Source: Halorubrum aquaticum (lineage in GTDB: Archaea; Halobacteriota; Halobacteria; Halobacteriales; Haloferacaceae). From it: a stretch of 64,000 nt of DNA. Position numbers and translations under genes: made by a program. The first letter of the stretch is position 1; every line of letters starts with the position of its first letter. Positions 34,462-42,085 of the stretch are shown piece by piece. Under the pieces are notes generated by a model. It worked only from the letters and a program-made list of their open reading frames with translations. It searched no databases and was not told the origin of the DNA. The stretch covers positions 327,304 through 391,303 of the forward strand of contig NZ_FOPZ01000001.1 in NCBI RefSeq assembly GCF_900113615.1, read 5' to 3'.

Positions 34462-34621
34462 AGCCGGTATCCACCTCCTCGATCCGATGGGCCGGGAACA
34501 GCATCGGCCCGAACGGTTCCGTCCCGCAGCGGACCCAGCCGCTCGAGAGGATCTCCACCTCCTCGTAGACGCTCGCGTAGCCCTCGTCGAAGTGGACTTT
34601 CACGTTCTCGTAGACCGTCAT
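34451..34621 (-). CDS. Microprotein of 56 residues, unknown
   Basis: Found by reading the minus strand. The product starts MTVYENVKVHFDEGYASVY and continues EEVEILSSGWVRCGTEPF, with a beta-rich look and no known domain; it ends RIEEVDTGYEG. It lies 12 bases after the HNH gene and overlaps the next gene (ATGAAGGGTGA). Spacing and codon use support coding; a competing frame at 34458-34685 gives an arginine-rich product and is rejected. Confidence 0.6.
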   Translation of the reverse strand: MTVYENVKVHFDEGYASVYEEVEILSSGWVRCGTEPFGPMLFPAHRIEEVDTGYEG

Positions 34622-34633
34622 ATCTCACCCCTC

Positions 34634-35155
34634 TCAGACTTCGATCGGCTCTCCGTCGCATTCCCGTCTCGCGCACTCCAGACACCGCTCACCGGCGAAT
34701 CCGGGCGATGTCGCGAGCAGCTCCGCGACATCACCGCAGCCGTCACAGATGTCCTCGTCGGAGATTCCGGCCGCCCGGCGTTCCCGTTCTCGTTTCTCGT
34801 CTTCGGCCCACGCTCGGACCTCTTGCTGCGTGATCGACGCGTGGCGAGCATGTTCCACCGGCTCGAGGTTCTCTCCCCGGTTGTCCCACTTGATCCCGTT
34901 GCGGTGATGGACATCCTTCTCCGAGAGATCGTCGAGGACCGACTCAATCGGTTCCTCGAGCGGGTAGCACTCGACGATCGCGAGCAGCCGGTGGTGTGCG
35001 ACGTAGACGTCTTCGCGTCGCTCTCCCGGCGTGTGCGGTCGGTATTCGGTCGATCGCCAGCGCTCGTAGCCTGCTCCGCTCCCGTGCCCCGGCTTCGCGT
35101 GTTCGAACCGAGCGTACCGCTGTACGCGGTTCGAACCGTAATGATAGCTCGGCAC
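34634..35155 (-). CDS. HNH endonuclease with zinc ribbon
   Basis: A 173-residue nuclease. The HNH core is VHHRNGIKWDNRGENLEPVEH (about residues 82-102: His83/His84, Asn92 and Asn96/His102). The C-terminal zinc ribbon has CDGC (137-140) and CLEC (158-161). The start is a GTG at 35155, eight bases after the PCNA stop, because no ATG exists in frame near it. Similar HNH enzymes are homing or packaging nucleases in viruses. It could also be a self-mobile gene within the module. Confidence 0.85.
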   Translation of the reverse strand: MPSYHYGSNRVQRYARFEHAKPGHGSGAGYERWRSTEYRPHTPGERREDVYVAHHRLLAIVECYPLEEPIESVLDDLSEKDVHHRNGIKWDNRGENLEPVEHARHASITQQEVRAWAEDEKRERERRAAGISDEDICDGCGDVAELLATSPGFAGERCLECARRECDGEPIEV

Positions 35156-35162
35156 ACCGTCA

Positions 35163-36017
35163 TCACTTCCTCTGGATCCGCGGAGCGAGCATCATCATCA
35201 CGTGACCGAGATCGTCCGCGAAGTCGTAGTAGATCTTCACGGGCATCTCCTCGGAGAACTCCACTCGAAGCTCTGTGCCGCTCTTCAGCGGCTTCAGGAT
35301 TCCCGCGTACTTGCTGCCGCTCGTCGAGCCGCCGACCAGGTACGGAAGCGAGTACATTCCTACTGCGTCCGCGTCGAACGTCGCGTTCGGCAGTTCGTCC
35401 GCTCCGAGAACCGTCTGAATCTCGTCGGTATCTCCGTGGCCGCGAACGGCCAACGCCTCCTCGTCGACCATCGATTCGAACTTGACATGGTCGCTGACGA
35501 GTTCCGCATTCTCCACTGCGTCAGTGATCACACCCGCATCGGCTGTGAACTCCACCGAGTGATCGATATCCGGGATATCGGGTTCGTCACGGATCGTCTT
35601 CGGGTCGATCCCCGACATCTCGACTTCGACGTTCGTGTGATCGATCTCGATCGACCGCGTCTCGGGTCGGTACGTGAACGTTACCGGGTCATCCCCGCTT
35701 GCGCTGCCGATGTAGTCGTCGAGCCGCTGGAGATTCAGCCCGATCGGGAACATCCCGTCACCCACTGATTCGAACGCACCAGGTTCGACCTCAACGTCGA
35801 CCATGCCGACGTTCGCGGGATCGACGGCTGCGACCGACAGCCCCTCGTAACCGATCCGGAAGATCGCCTCGTCGACGACCGTCAGCAGTTGGTCGACCAC
35901 CTGCTGGAGCACTTCCGCGCGGATAACGACCGTCAGACTGTCGACTGCTTCCGTTTCCGTTCCTGCGGTCGCCGCGTCGCCGTCTCCAACCGCGTCTTCA
36001 GCGTCAGCGGCCGCCAT
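35163..36017 (-). CDS. Second PCNA sliding clamp (mobile-element copy)
   Basis: A 284-residue archaeal PCNA homologue. Clamp motifs are LTVVIRAEVLQQVVDQLLTVVDEAIFRI, LSVAAVDPANVGMVDVEVEPGAFESV, FPIGLNLQRLDDYIG, DPKTIRDEPDIPDIDHSVEFTADAGVITDAVENAELVSDHVKFES and the C-terminal MMLAPRIQ. It has a roughly 26-residue acidic N-terminal extension compared with cellular PCNA (about 247 residues). Clamps tether DNA polymerase and nucleases during replication. In this short-gene module it is the clearest sign of an independent replication unit. It overlaps the upstream gene by one base (TGATG). Confidence 0.92.
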   Translation of the reverse strand: MAAADAEDAVGDGDAATAGTETEAVDSLTVVIRAEVLQQVVDQLLTVVDEAIFRIGYEGLSVAAVDPANVGMVDVEVEPGAFESVGDGMFPIGLNLQRLDDYIGSASGDDPVTFTYRPETRSIEIDHTNVEVEMSGIDPKTIRDEPDIPDIDHSVEFTADAGVITDAVENAELVSDHVKFESMVDEEALAVRGHGDTDEIQTVLGADELPNATFDADAVGMYSLPYLVGGSTSGSKYAGILKPLKSGTELRVEFSEEMPVKIYYDFADDLGHVMMMLAPRIQRK

Positions 36018-36322
36018 CAGACACCACCTCCGAGGTCGTCGTCGGTCGCGTCTTCGCCCTCGGTACTCTCGTCGCTCTTGGTAGTATCGTCACTCATGGC
36101 CGGTGTCTCCGCGAATCGCTCAGTCGTCCGCTCGATGCTCTCCGGCACGCCACGCAGCGTCTGCTCCAACTCGGCAGCGGAGATCCCCGCCGGCGCTTCG
36201 ACGAGAATCGAGACATCGCCCTTCTCCACGCTCGCCAGTGCCCGGTCACCGACAACGTCGATGTCGAGGACCGCCGGATGTTCCGTCGCCGCCGTCTCCG
36301 GCGTCGGATCACTCGTCGCCAT
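36017..36322 (-). CDS. Uncharacterised module protein, 101 residues
   Basis: An acidic protein with a short folded part (AVLDIDVVGDRALASVEKGDVSILVEAPAGISAAELEQTLRGVP) and a C-terminal disordered tail of about 30 Ser/Thr/Asp/Glu residues. No family is recognised. It starts ATGGCGACGAGTGA, overlapping the upstream stop by 14 bases, and its stop overlaps the PCNA start by one. It could be a clamp-associated protein from position alone. Confidence 0.58.
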   Translation of the reverse strand: MATSDPTPETAATEHPAVLDIDVVGDRALASVEKGDVSILVEAPAGISAAELEQTLRGVPESIERTTERFAETPAMSDDTTKSDESTEGEDATDDDLGGGV

Positions 36323-36827
36323 CGGCCACCTCCATCCCGGCCGCCGCCAGCTCGTCGAGTCGCTCGCGTGCCTCGCCGCCGTCAGCGACGGCTTCTTTCG
36401 ACGCCGAGGGTTCGACCGGACTTTCCGTCTCGGTCGGTTCGTCGTCGTTCTTTCCGACGACGATCGAGACGTGGTGGATCCCTTGGTGGAGCGCGATCAC
36501 GTCCTCGCGCTTCAGCGGCTGGATCACCACTTTCCGAACCGCCTCCTTCTGGATGTTCAGATGGTTTGCGAGAATCGACTCGGCCGTTCCGAGTTCGATC
36601 CGGCCGCCGACTCCGGTCCACTCAACGAGCTTTCGATGGCCTTCCTCCGCCTTCACCGGCAGGCCGCTGTCGTAGACTGTCTCGACATCGTCGTCTCCGG
36701 CGTACGTCGTCGCGACCGCGTGCCGCAGTGCGTCGGCCAGCGACCCGTGTTCTTCTTCGGCCTCCTCGAGAGCGGCGAGAAGCCCCTCGTCACGGATCGT
36801 CGCCTTCGCGACTCGTGACTCACTCAT
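36309..36827 (-). CDS. Uncharacterised module protein, 172 residues
   Basis: Helical acidic protein without a recognised family. The N-terminal half has LADALRHAVATTYAGDDDVETVYDSGLPV, the middle GRIELGTAESILANHLNIQKEAVRKVVIQPLKREDVIALHQGIHHVSIVVG looks folded, and the tail is disordered (NDDEPTETESPVEPSASKE). The start overlaps the J-domain gene by eight bases (ATGAGTGA). It lies between the J-domain protein and the PCNA-adjacent gene. Confidence 0.6.
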   Translation of the reverse strand: MSESRVAKATIRDEGLLAALEEAEEEHGSLADALRHAVATTYAGDDDVETVYDSGLPVKAEEGHRKLVEWTGVGGRIELGTAESILANHLNIQKEAVRKVVIQPLKREDVIALHQGIHHVSIVVGKNDDEPTETESPVEPSASKEAVADGGEARERLDELAAAGMEVADGDE

Positions 36828-37416
36828 TGAGCATCACCTCCTCCGCCTCAATGACTTCTTGAAACGCCTTCCGGCTCCCTCCGTTGTCCGGGTGATTCTT
36901 CGCTTTCAGCGACCGTGCGGCCGCTTTCACCACTGTATCCGGCGCGTCCGGAGAGACATCGAGCACTTCGTGAGCCGGCGTTGCCGAACTACTCTCTGCG
37001 ACGACATCACCATCGCTCGCGTCGCCCGGCGGAAGTCGTGCTGCGGCGAATTCGGAGTCGCCCGTTCGAACCGGACGGGTCCCCCGCATCCGGGTCTCAT
37101 GGACCCACTTGTAGACGGTCCGGACGTTGTCTCGAAGCCGTGGCGACGCGTCGCAGGCCACCGCGAACGACTCGCCGTCGTCAGTCCATCGAAGGACGAA
37201 TCCCGGATCGTCCGGGTTCGCGTTGTGGAGCGGCAGTCCGTTCGACTTCGTGTGAGCGTTCGCGATGGACGCCCGCCAGTTCTCGACGTCCATCCGTCCC
37301 ATCTCCGTCGAGAGGTCCTGCGTCGTGGTCGCGAGCGACGCCTCGAAGCTCCGGTTCGGCTCGCGCTCCGCTTCCGGTGTCCGCTCGAAGCCCGCCGGCC
37401 ACTCGAAACGGCTCAT
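36820..37416 (-). CDS. J-domain protein
   Basis: A 198-residue protein. Residues about 148-195 form a J domain (HEVLDVSPDAPDTVVKAAARSLKAKNHPDNGG with HPD at 175-177), which in DnaJ-type proteins stimulates Hsp70. The N-terminal 140 residues have a beta-rich region (GFVLRWTDDGESFAVACDASPRLRDNVRTVYKWVHETRMRG) that I do not recognise. Archaeal viruses and plasmids carry such truncated J proteins; a role in recruiting host DnaK to the replication complex is an inference. It overlaps its neighbours by four and eight bases. Confidence 0.82.
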   Translation of the reverse strand: MSRFEWPAGFERTPEAEREPNRSFEASLATTTQDLSTEMGRMDVENWRASIANAHTKSNGLPLHNANPDDPGFVLRWTDDGESFAVACDASPRLRDNVRTVYKWVHETRMRGTRPVRTGDSEFAAARLPPGDASDGDVVAESSSATPAHEVLDVSPDAPDTVVKAAARSLKAKNHPDNGGSRKAFQEVIEAEEVMLNE

Positions 37417-37550
37417 GCCGACACCTCCAGACTACCGCCACACCGCCAGCAACACGGAGCTTCAGCGGGATTCGACCGGCCGCAGTCGGTACAGTCGCTC
37501 CGAAGACCGAAGATCCCTCCCCAAAGCCGGTAGGTCGCACCGGCGCTCAT
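37413..37550 (-). CDS. Zinc-ribbon microprotein, 45 residues
   Basis: Read directly from the minus strand. The product has CTDCGRS at residues 20-26 and CWRCGG at 34-39, a zinc ribbon with N-terminal SAGATYRLWGG. It starts at ATG 37550 and its stop overlaps the J-domain start (ATGA). It is the first gene after the promoter region with palindromes. Confidence 0.7.
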   Translation of the reverse strand: MSAGATYRLWGGIFGLRSDCTDCGRSNPAEAPCCWRCGGSLEVSA

Positions 37551-37818
37551 CGGTCCACCCCCCAACGCCTGCGAGCGGGCCCACGGCCGCATAATGCGCG
37601 GCGGCGCGCGCGCCGCATAAAGTCCGCGCGCCGTCGCACGGATGCGTCACGTGGGCAGCGATTTCGACGCACCCCCGTACCCTCGTACGACTTTCTAAAT
37701 CCGGTTCGAGACGGCTTGAAGGCCGGAATAATCGCTGAATCGGTGTCGTACGACGGGGTCGCGGAGTCGTACGACTCGTACGCTCCAGTTGTTCCACACG
37801 AAACAGTGGAAACGGAGG
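37551..37818. promoter_or_regulatory. Leader with three TCGTACGA palindromes and a GC-rich hairpin
   Basis: A 268-base gene-free gap between the SWIM-protein gene and the zinc-ribbon gene. The palindrome TCGTACGA occurs at 37683-37690, 37746-37753 and 37767-37774, the last inside a 14-bp perfect palindrome GAGTCGTACGACTC (37764-37777). The segment 37594-37620 is GC-only and self-complementary (GCGCGGCGGCGCGCGCGCCGC). It may hold the promoter for the replication genes, an operator array or a replication origin. Confidence 0.5.
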
Positions 37819-38286
37819 TCATCGGTCGACACCCCCGTCGGCCGCGACCGGCTGACTCGTCTCGGCGTCGACGCGATCGTGTTCGACATCGTCGACGGTG
37901 AGCCACCACGGCGGCGAGAGGTGCGTCCGACCGGTGTCGAGGTCGGTGACGCCGAGGTCGTCACGACTCCAGTGCCACCAGAGTAGCGCAACGTGAGCGC
38001 ACCAGCCGCGGAAGCGGTAGCCGTCGCAGTCGCATTCGGCGACGAGGTCACCCTCGTAGACCGCGAACAGCACACGGTGCCGTGAGAGCGCCGTCTCGTC
38101 GTCCTCACGGCCGAGCAGCACGTCGAACTCGGCAGGGTTCACAGCTCCGATCGTCGACCGTGCGGCCTGTGCGCGCCGCCAGCTGGAGGACGTGGTCCAT
38201 CCATCCGGGAACTGGAGCTGGTCGGGTTCGCCGAGACGGTTCGCGATCTCCTCGCGCTGTTCGTCGACTGCGGTCTCGGCGTTCAT
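37819..38286 (-). CDS. SWIM-type zinc finger protein
   Basis: A 155-residue protein with a SWIM finger in AECDCDGYRFRGWCAHVALLWWHW (CxC at 85 and 87, CxH at 96 and 98). The N-terminal half (RSTIGAVNPAEFDVLLGREDDETALSRHRVLFAVYEGDL) precedes it. SWIM fingers bind DNA or partner proteins. It overlaps the upstream zinc-ribbon gene by four bases (ATGA). Confidence 0.72.
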   Translation of the reverse strand: MNAETAVDEQREEIANRLGEPDQLQFPDGWTTSSSWRRAQAARSTIGAVNPAEFDVLLGREDDETALSRHRVLFAVYEGDLVAECDCDGYRFRGWCAHVALLWWHWSRDDLGVTDLDTGRTHLSPPWWLTVDDVEHDRVDAETSQPVAADGGVDR

Positions 38287-38390
38287 AGCGCACCCCCGTA
38301 GCTACACTCGGGACACGCGTCGTAGGGGATCGCGCTGCCGGGCTTCGAGGTTCGCGTCAGCTTCGCTCCGCAGTCCGGACAGTACCTCAT
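38283..38390 (-). CDS. Zinc-ribbon microprotein, 35 residues
   Basis: Read directly from the minus strand. The product is MRYCPDCGAKLTRTS, then a loop and CPECSYGGAL: a minimal zinc ribbon with CPDC at 4-7 and CPEC at about 27-30. Start ATG 38390 overlaps the upstream stop, and its stop overlaps the SWIM gene start (both ATGA). Confidence 0.65.
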   Translation of the reverse strand: MRYCPDCGAKLTRTSKPGSAIPYDACPECSYGGAL

Positions 38391-38728
38391 GGCGGCGAAC
38401 ACCTCTTCACGAAGTTCCCGACGCCACCCGCGTGCCTGTCCTCGATGTGCTGTCGGATCGCGTCGTGAACCGCCTGCTCACCGCAGCGGATCTTCGAAAT
38501 CCACTCGTCTTCGTCGAACCGCGTGTTCACCGCGTAGTACCGCGTCTCGTCGTCGACGATCTCGCGAATGTAGCCGCTCCAGCCGGCGCTGTCCTGCCAG
38601 AGACGAAGCTCACCGTTCGCGTTGAACAGCTCCGAGATGTTCAGTTCACGACGCTCTTCGACGACGGCGCTCGCTGCGTTCTCGTCGGTGTCGAGATCGA
38701 CATCGATCTGCCGCTCGACGCTGCTCAT
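38387..38728 (-). CDS. Uncharacterised module protein, first gene after tRNA-Lys
   Basis: A 113-residue protein: SSVERQIDVDLDTDENAASAVVEERRELNISELFNANGELRLWQDSAGWSGYIREIVDDETRYYAVNTRFDEDEWISKIRCGEQAVHDAIRQHIEDRH. I know no function. It is the first gene of the leftward module, 73 bases from the tRNA 3' end. A Shine-Dalgarno-like GGAGGTG lies just before ATG 38728 and an AT-rich element (ATGTATTTTTC on the coding strand, 38761-38771) could be its TATA box. Confidence 0.62.
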   Translation of the reverse strand: MSSVERQIDVDLDTDENAASAVVEERRELNISELFNANGELRLWQDSAGWSGYIREIVDDETRYYAVNTRFDEDEWISKIRCGEQAVHDAIRQHIEDRHAGGVGNFVKRCSPP

Positions 38729-38801
38729 GACGCCACCTCCGAGTGACCTCCGGATCGACCGAAAAATACATCTAGGAGGCCTCTATCCTTTATTAACGGA
38801 A

Positions 38802-38875
38802 CGGGCCGGGCGCGATTTGAACACGCGACCGACGGATTAAGAGTCCGTCGCTCTCCCTAACTGAGCTACCGGCCC
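38802..38875 (-). tRNA. tRNA-Lys (anticodon CUU)
   Basis: A 74-base cloverleaf on the minus strand. Acceptor arms GGGCCGG and CCGGCCC pair perfectly, with discriminator G. The D arm is GCTC-AGTTAGGGA-GAGC, the anticodon arm ACGGA-CTCTTAA-TCCGT gives CTT, and the T arm GCGTG-TTCAAAT-CGCGC is complete. CCA is not encoded. Its 3' end faces the mobile module, the common site for integration of archaeal elements. Confidence 0.97.
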
Positions 38876-39080
38876 TCGACCTCCCGTATCCGAGTCACGG
38901 TAAAAGGCCTTTTCATTCGCCGGGCACCGCGGCGGTGACGACGATCCGCGTTCCTCTCGGACGAACCGTCCCGGATCGTTCGGAGAGCCGCACGAACCCG
39001 TCGAAACCGGCGTTTCGGCCGCCTGAACGGCCGCGACGAGAGCGCACTCGTTAAGTGTCGTCCCGCGGAAACCAGTCCCA

Positions 39081-40544
39081 ATGAGTAGTGGCGCATCCGG
39101 CTCGGCACGCACGCGATACGCGATCCTCGGCTGCGGGAGCGTCGGCCACGCGGTCGCGGAGTCGCTCTCCCATCGCGGCAAGGACGTGCTCATCCTCGAC
39201 CGCGACGAGAGCCGCGTCGAGGCGCTGCGGGACCAGGACCTCAACGCCCGCGTCCAGGACATCGCGGAGCCCGACGTCGTCGACGCGCTCGACGACCGGG
39301 ACATCGTGTTGATCCTCGCCTCGGACGTCGAGGCCAACAAGGCGGCCGTCTCCGCGATCCGCGAGGTCGACGGCGACCAGTACGTCGTCGTGCGCGCGTC
39401 CGATCCGGTCAGCGAGGACGAACTGCGCGAGCGCGGCGCGGACGTGGTGATCAACCCGTCGACGGTGATCGCCGATAGCGCCCTCCAGTCGCTCGAGACC
39501 GGCGAACTGGAGTACATGGCCCGCCAGCTCGCGGAGATCATCGAGGGCGGCGGCGGCCGGATGGCGATCCTCACCCACGACAATCCCGAGCCGGACTCGA
39601 TCGCGTCGGCGACCGCACTCCAGGCGATCGCGGACGCGTTCGGCGTCGAGGCCGACATCCTCTACTCCGGCGACGTCGGCCATCAGGAGAACCGGGCGTT
39701 CGTGAACCTCCTCGGGATCGACCTGCTCTCGCGAGCGGACGCGCCGCCGCTCTCGGAGTACGACACGGTCGCCGCCGTCGACCTCGCGAAGTCCGCCGAG
39801 GACGAGATGGACTTCGAGACCGGGATCGACGTCTACATCGACCACCTCGAGTCGGACGCGCCGCCGGACGCCCGGTTCGTCGACGTGCGGACCAACGTCT
39901 CCTCGACGTCGACGATCCTCACGAAGTACCTCCAGGAGTTCGACCAGTCGCCGACCGAGGCGGTCGCGACCGCGCTGCTGTACGGGATCCGCGCGGAGAC
40001 GCTGGACTTCAAACGCGACACGACGCCGGCGGACCTCACCGCGGCCGCGTACCTCCACCCGTTCGCCAACCACGACACCCTCGAGCAGGTGGAGTCGCCG
40101 TCGATGAGTCCCGAGACGCTCGACGTCCTGGCCGAAGCGATCCAGAACCGGCAGGTCCAGGGGAGCCACCTCTTCTCGACGGCCGGGTTCATCCGCGACC
40201 GCGAGGCGCTCGCACAGGCCGCCCAACACCTCCTGAACCTGGAGGGGATCACGACGACGGCCGTCCTCGGGATCGCCGACGACAACATCTACCTCGCGGC
40301 CCGCTCGAAGGACATCCGGCTCAACATCGGGAACGTCCTCCAGGAGGCGTTCGCCGAGATGGGCGACGCCGCCGGCCACTCGACGCAGGGCTCCGTCGAG
40401 ATCCCGCTCGGCATCTTCACCGGGATCGAGGCGAGCGGGGGGAACCGCGACACGCTCCTCCACCTCACCGAGGAGGCGGTTCGCCGGAAGCTGTTCGACG
40501 CATTGGGCGTCGAGGGAGCGGCCGAGGGCGGGAACGGGTCGTAA
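39081..40544 (+). CDS. TrkA-N / DHH-family phosphoesterase fusion
   Basis: A 487-residue protein. Residues about 12-140 are a TrkA-type Rossmann fold (YAILGCGSVGHAVAESL, VLILDRDESRVEAL), and residues about 155-485 form a DHH/DHHA1 phosphoesterase-like domain. Motif I is THDNPEPDSIASA; motif III, normally DHH, reads IDHLESD, with Leu for His. DHHA1 is indicated by GNREDTLLHLT. Such fusions occur in haloarchaea, where a role in cyclic dinucleotide or nucleotide turnover has been suggested. The variant motif makes activity uncertain. Confidence 0.85.
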   Translation: MSSGASGSARTRYAILGCGSVGHAVAESLSHRGKDVLILDRDESRVEALRDQDLNARVQDIAEPDVVDALDDRDIVLILASDVEANKAAVSAIREVDGDQYVVVRASDPVSEDELRERGADVVINPSTVIADSALQSLETGELEYMARQLAEIIEGGGGRMAILTHDNPEPDSIASATALQAIADAFGVEADILYSGDVGHQENRAFVNLLGIDLLSRADAPPLSEYDTVAAVDLAKSAEDEMDFETGIDVYIDHLESDAPPDARFVDVRTNVSSTSTILTKYLQEFDQSPTEAVATALLYGIRAETLDFKRDTTPADLTAAAYLHPFANHDTLEQVESPSMSPETLDVLAEAIQNRQVQGSHLFSTAGFIRDREALAQAAQHLLNLEGITTTAVLGIADDNIYLAARSKDIRLNIGNVLQEAFAEMGDAAGHSTQGSVEIPLGIFTGIEASGGNRDTLLHLTEEAVRRKLFDALGVEGAAEGGNGS

Positions 40545-40651
40545 GGGAACTAAGGGAAGGGAAAGGAAGGAACCCGACTTCCGAACGGCGCGATGCGCCG
40601 CCGATACACGCCGGGGACGGCTTTTTATCCGCGGTCGGCGACTCCTCTCGC

Positions 40652-42079
40652 ATGACCGACCCGTTCGTCGTCGTCGGTGCCGACGCAGCCGGACTGAGCG
40701 CCGCCAGCAAGTTCCGCCGGGAGGCCCCCGACCACGACGTCGTCGTCTTCGAGAAGGGACGCTGGATCTCCTTCGCGTACTGCGGGATGCCGTACTTCAT
40801 CGAGGGGCGGATCGACCGCCTCTCGAATCTGCTCTCGCTGTCGCCGAGCGAGGTCGAGGGCCGCGGTATCGACCTCAGACGCGGCCACGAGGTCGTCGGG
40901 GTCGACGCCGAGGAGAAGCGCGTCTCGGTACGGACCGCGGAGGGGGAGACGTTCGAGCGGGCGTATTCTGACCTGCTCGTCGCGACCGGCGGCCGCGCCG
41001 TCACCGGCCCGTTCGACGTGCGGGGGATCGACGGCGCGTTCACCCTCCACGACATGGACGCCGCGGCGGCGATCGACGCGTACGTCGCCGAGCCCGACGC
41101 GTACGACCCCGGCCGGGCCGACGTGTCGGCGGTCGACCGCGATCGCGTCGACCGCAACGCGGCCATGCCCGCTCCCGAGACCGCCGCGATCGTCGGCGGG
41201 GGATACGTCGGCGTCGAGATGGCGGAGGCGCTTTCGGGTCGTGGACTCGACGTCCACCTCTTTCAGCGCTCCGAACGCCTCCTCCCGCCGTTCGGCGAGG
41301 CGGTCGGCGAGCGGGTCGAGACGGAACTCGAAGGCCGGGGCGTGACCGTCCACACGGGGAGTCCGGTGGGGCGACTCGTCGGCGACGACCGGATCGAGGC
41401 GGTCGCGTTCGACGGCGAGCGACTCGCCGTCGACCTCGCGGTCGTCGGCGTCGGGATCGAGCCGAACGCGGAGCTGCTCTCCGGAACGGGCGTCGAACTC
41501 GGCGAGGGCGGCGCGGTCCGGACCGACGAGTACGGTCGGACGAACCTGCCGGACGTGTACGCCGCCGGCGACTGTGCGACGGCGATCCACGCCGTCACCG
41601 GCGAGGAGGCCTGGATGCCCCTCGGACTCACGGCGAACCGTTCCGGCCGTGCGATCGGAGCGACGGTCGCCGGCGACCCGACGCCGGTCGGCGAGATCGC
41701 CGGGACGGCCGTCGTCAAGGCGTTCGATCAGGAGTGCGGCCGCGTCGGACTTCTCGAGGAGGGGGCGGCAGTCGAGGCCGGATTCGACCCCGTGAGCGAG
41801 ACGATCACCGCGGGGTCGCGCTCGGGGTACTACCCCGGTGCGGCCGAGACCGACGTGACGCTCGTGGCCGACCGCGACACGAAGCGGCTGATCGGCGGGA
41901 GCATCGTCGGACCCGACCGCGCGGCCGTCCGGGTGAACACCCTCGCGACCGCGCTGGAGGCGGACCTCACGGTTCCCGAACTCGAACGCCTCGATCTGGC
42001 GTACGCGCCGCCGTTCAGTCCGGTCTGGGACCCGATGCTGGTCGCGGCGAAGGTGTTGAACGGCTCGCTCGAGGAGTGA
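40652..42079 (+). CDS. CoA-disulfide reductase / NADH oxidase-like flavoprotein
   Basis: A 475-residue pyridine nucleotide-disulfide oxidoreductase. FAD fold starts FVVVGADAAGLSAASKFR; redox Cys44 lies in SFAYCGMPYFIEG as in CoA-disulfide reductase and NADH oxidase; NAD(P) fold is AAIVGGGYVGVEMAEAL; and the FAD segment DVYAAGDCATA is clear, followed by the dimer domain (GTAVVKAFDQECGRVGL). It reduces CoA- or glutathione-like disulfides or peroxides in the cytoplasm. Haloarchaea use gamma-glutamylcysteine, and a ligase for it is encoded at 43.9 kb. Confidence 0.9.
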   Translation: MTDPFVVVGADAAGLSAASKFRREAPDHDVVVFEKGRWISFAYCGMPYFIEGRIDRLSNLLSLSPSEVEGRGIDLRRGHEVVGVDAEEKRVSVRTAEGETFERAYSDLLVATGGRAVTGPFDVRGIDGAFTLHDMDAAAAIDAYVAEPDAYDPGRADVSAVDRDRVDRNAAMPAPETAAIVGGGYVGVEMAEALSGRGLDVHLFQRSERLLPPFGEAVGERVETELEGRGVTVHTGSPVGRLVGDDRIEAVAFDGERLAVDLAVVGVGIEPNAELLSGTGVELGEGGAVRTDEYGRTNLPDVYAAGDCATAIHAVTGEEAWMPLGLTANRSGRAIGATVAGDPTPVGEIAGTAVVKAFDQECGRVGLLEEGAAVEAGFDPVSETITAGSRSGYYPGAAETDVTLVADRDTKRLIGGSIVGPDRAAVRVNTLATALEADLTVPELERLDLAYAPPFSPVWDPMLVAAKVLNGSLEE

Positions 42080-42085
42080 GAAGGG

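Noticed and set aside
34458..34685. 75-codon minus-strand frame
   Set aside because: Arginine-rich shadow; the frame at 34451-34621 has a more natural sequence and fits the junction pattern.
36820..37416. Full DnaJ chaperone
   Set aside because: Only the J domain with HPD is present at the C-terminus; no Gly/Phe or zinc-finger domains.
37547..37909. 120-codon minus-strand frame across the palindrome region
   Set aside because: Arg-rich product without any pattern, overlapping the well supported SWIM gene in another frame.
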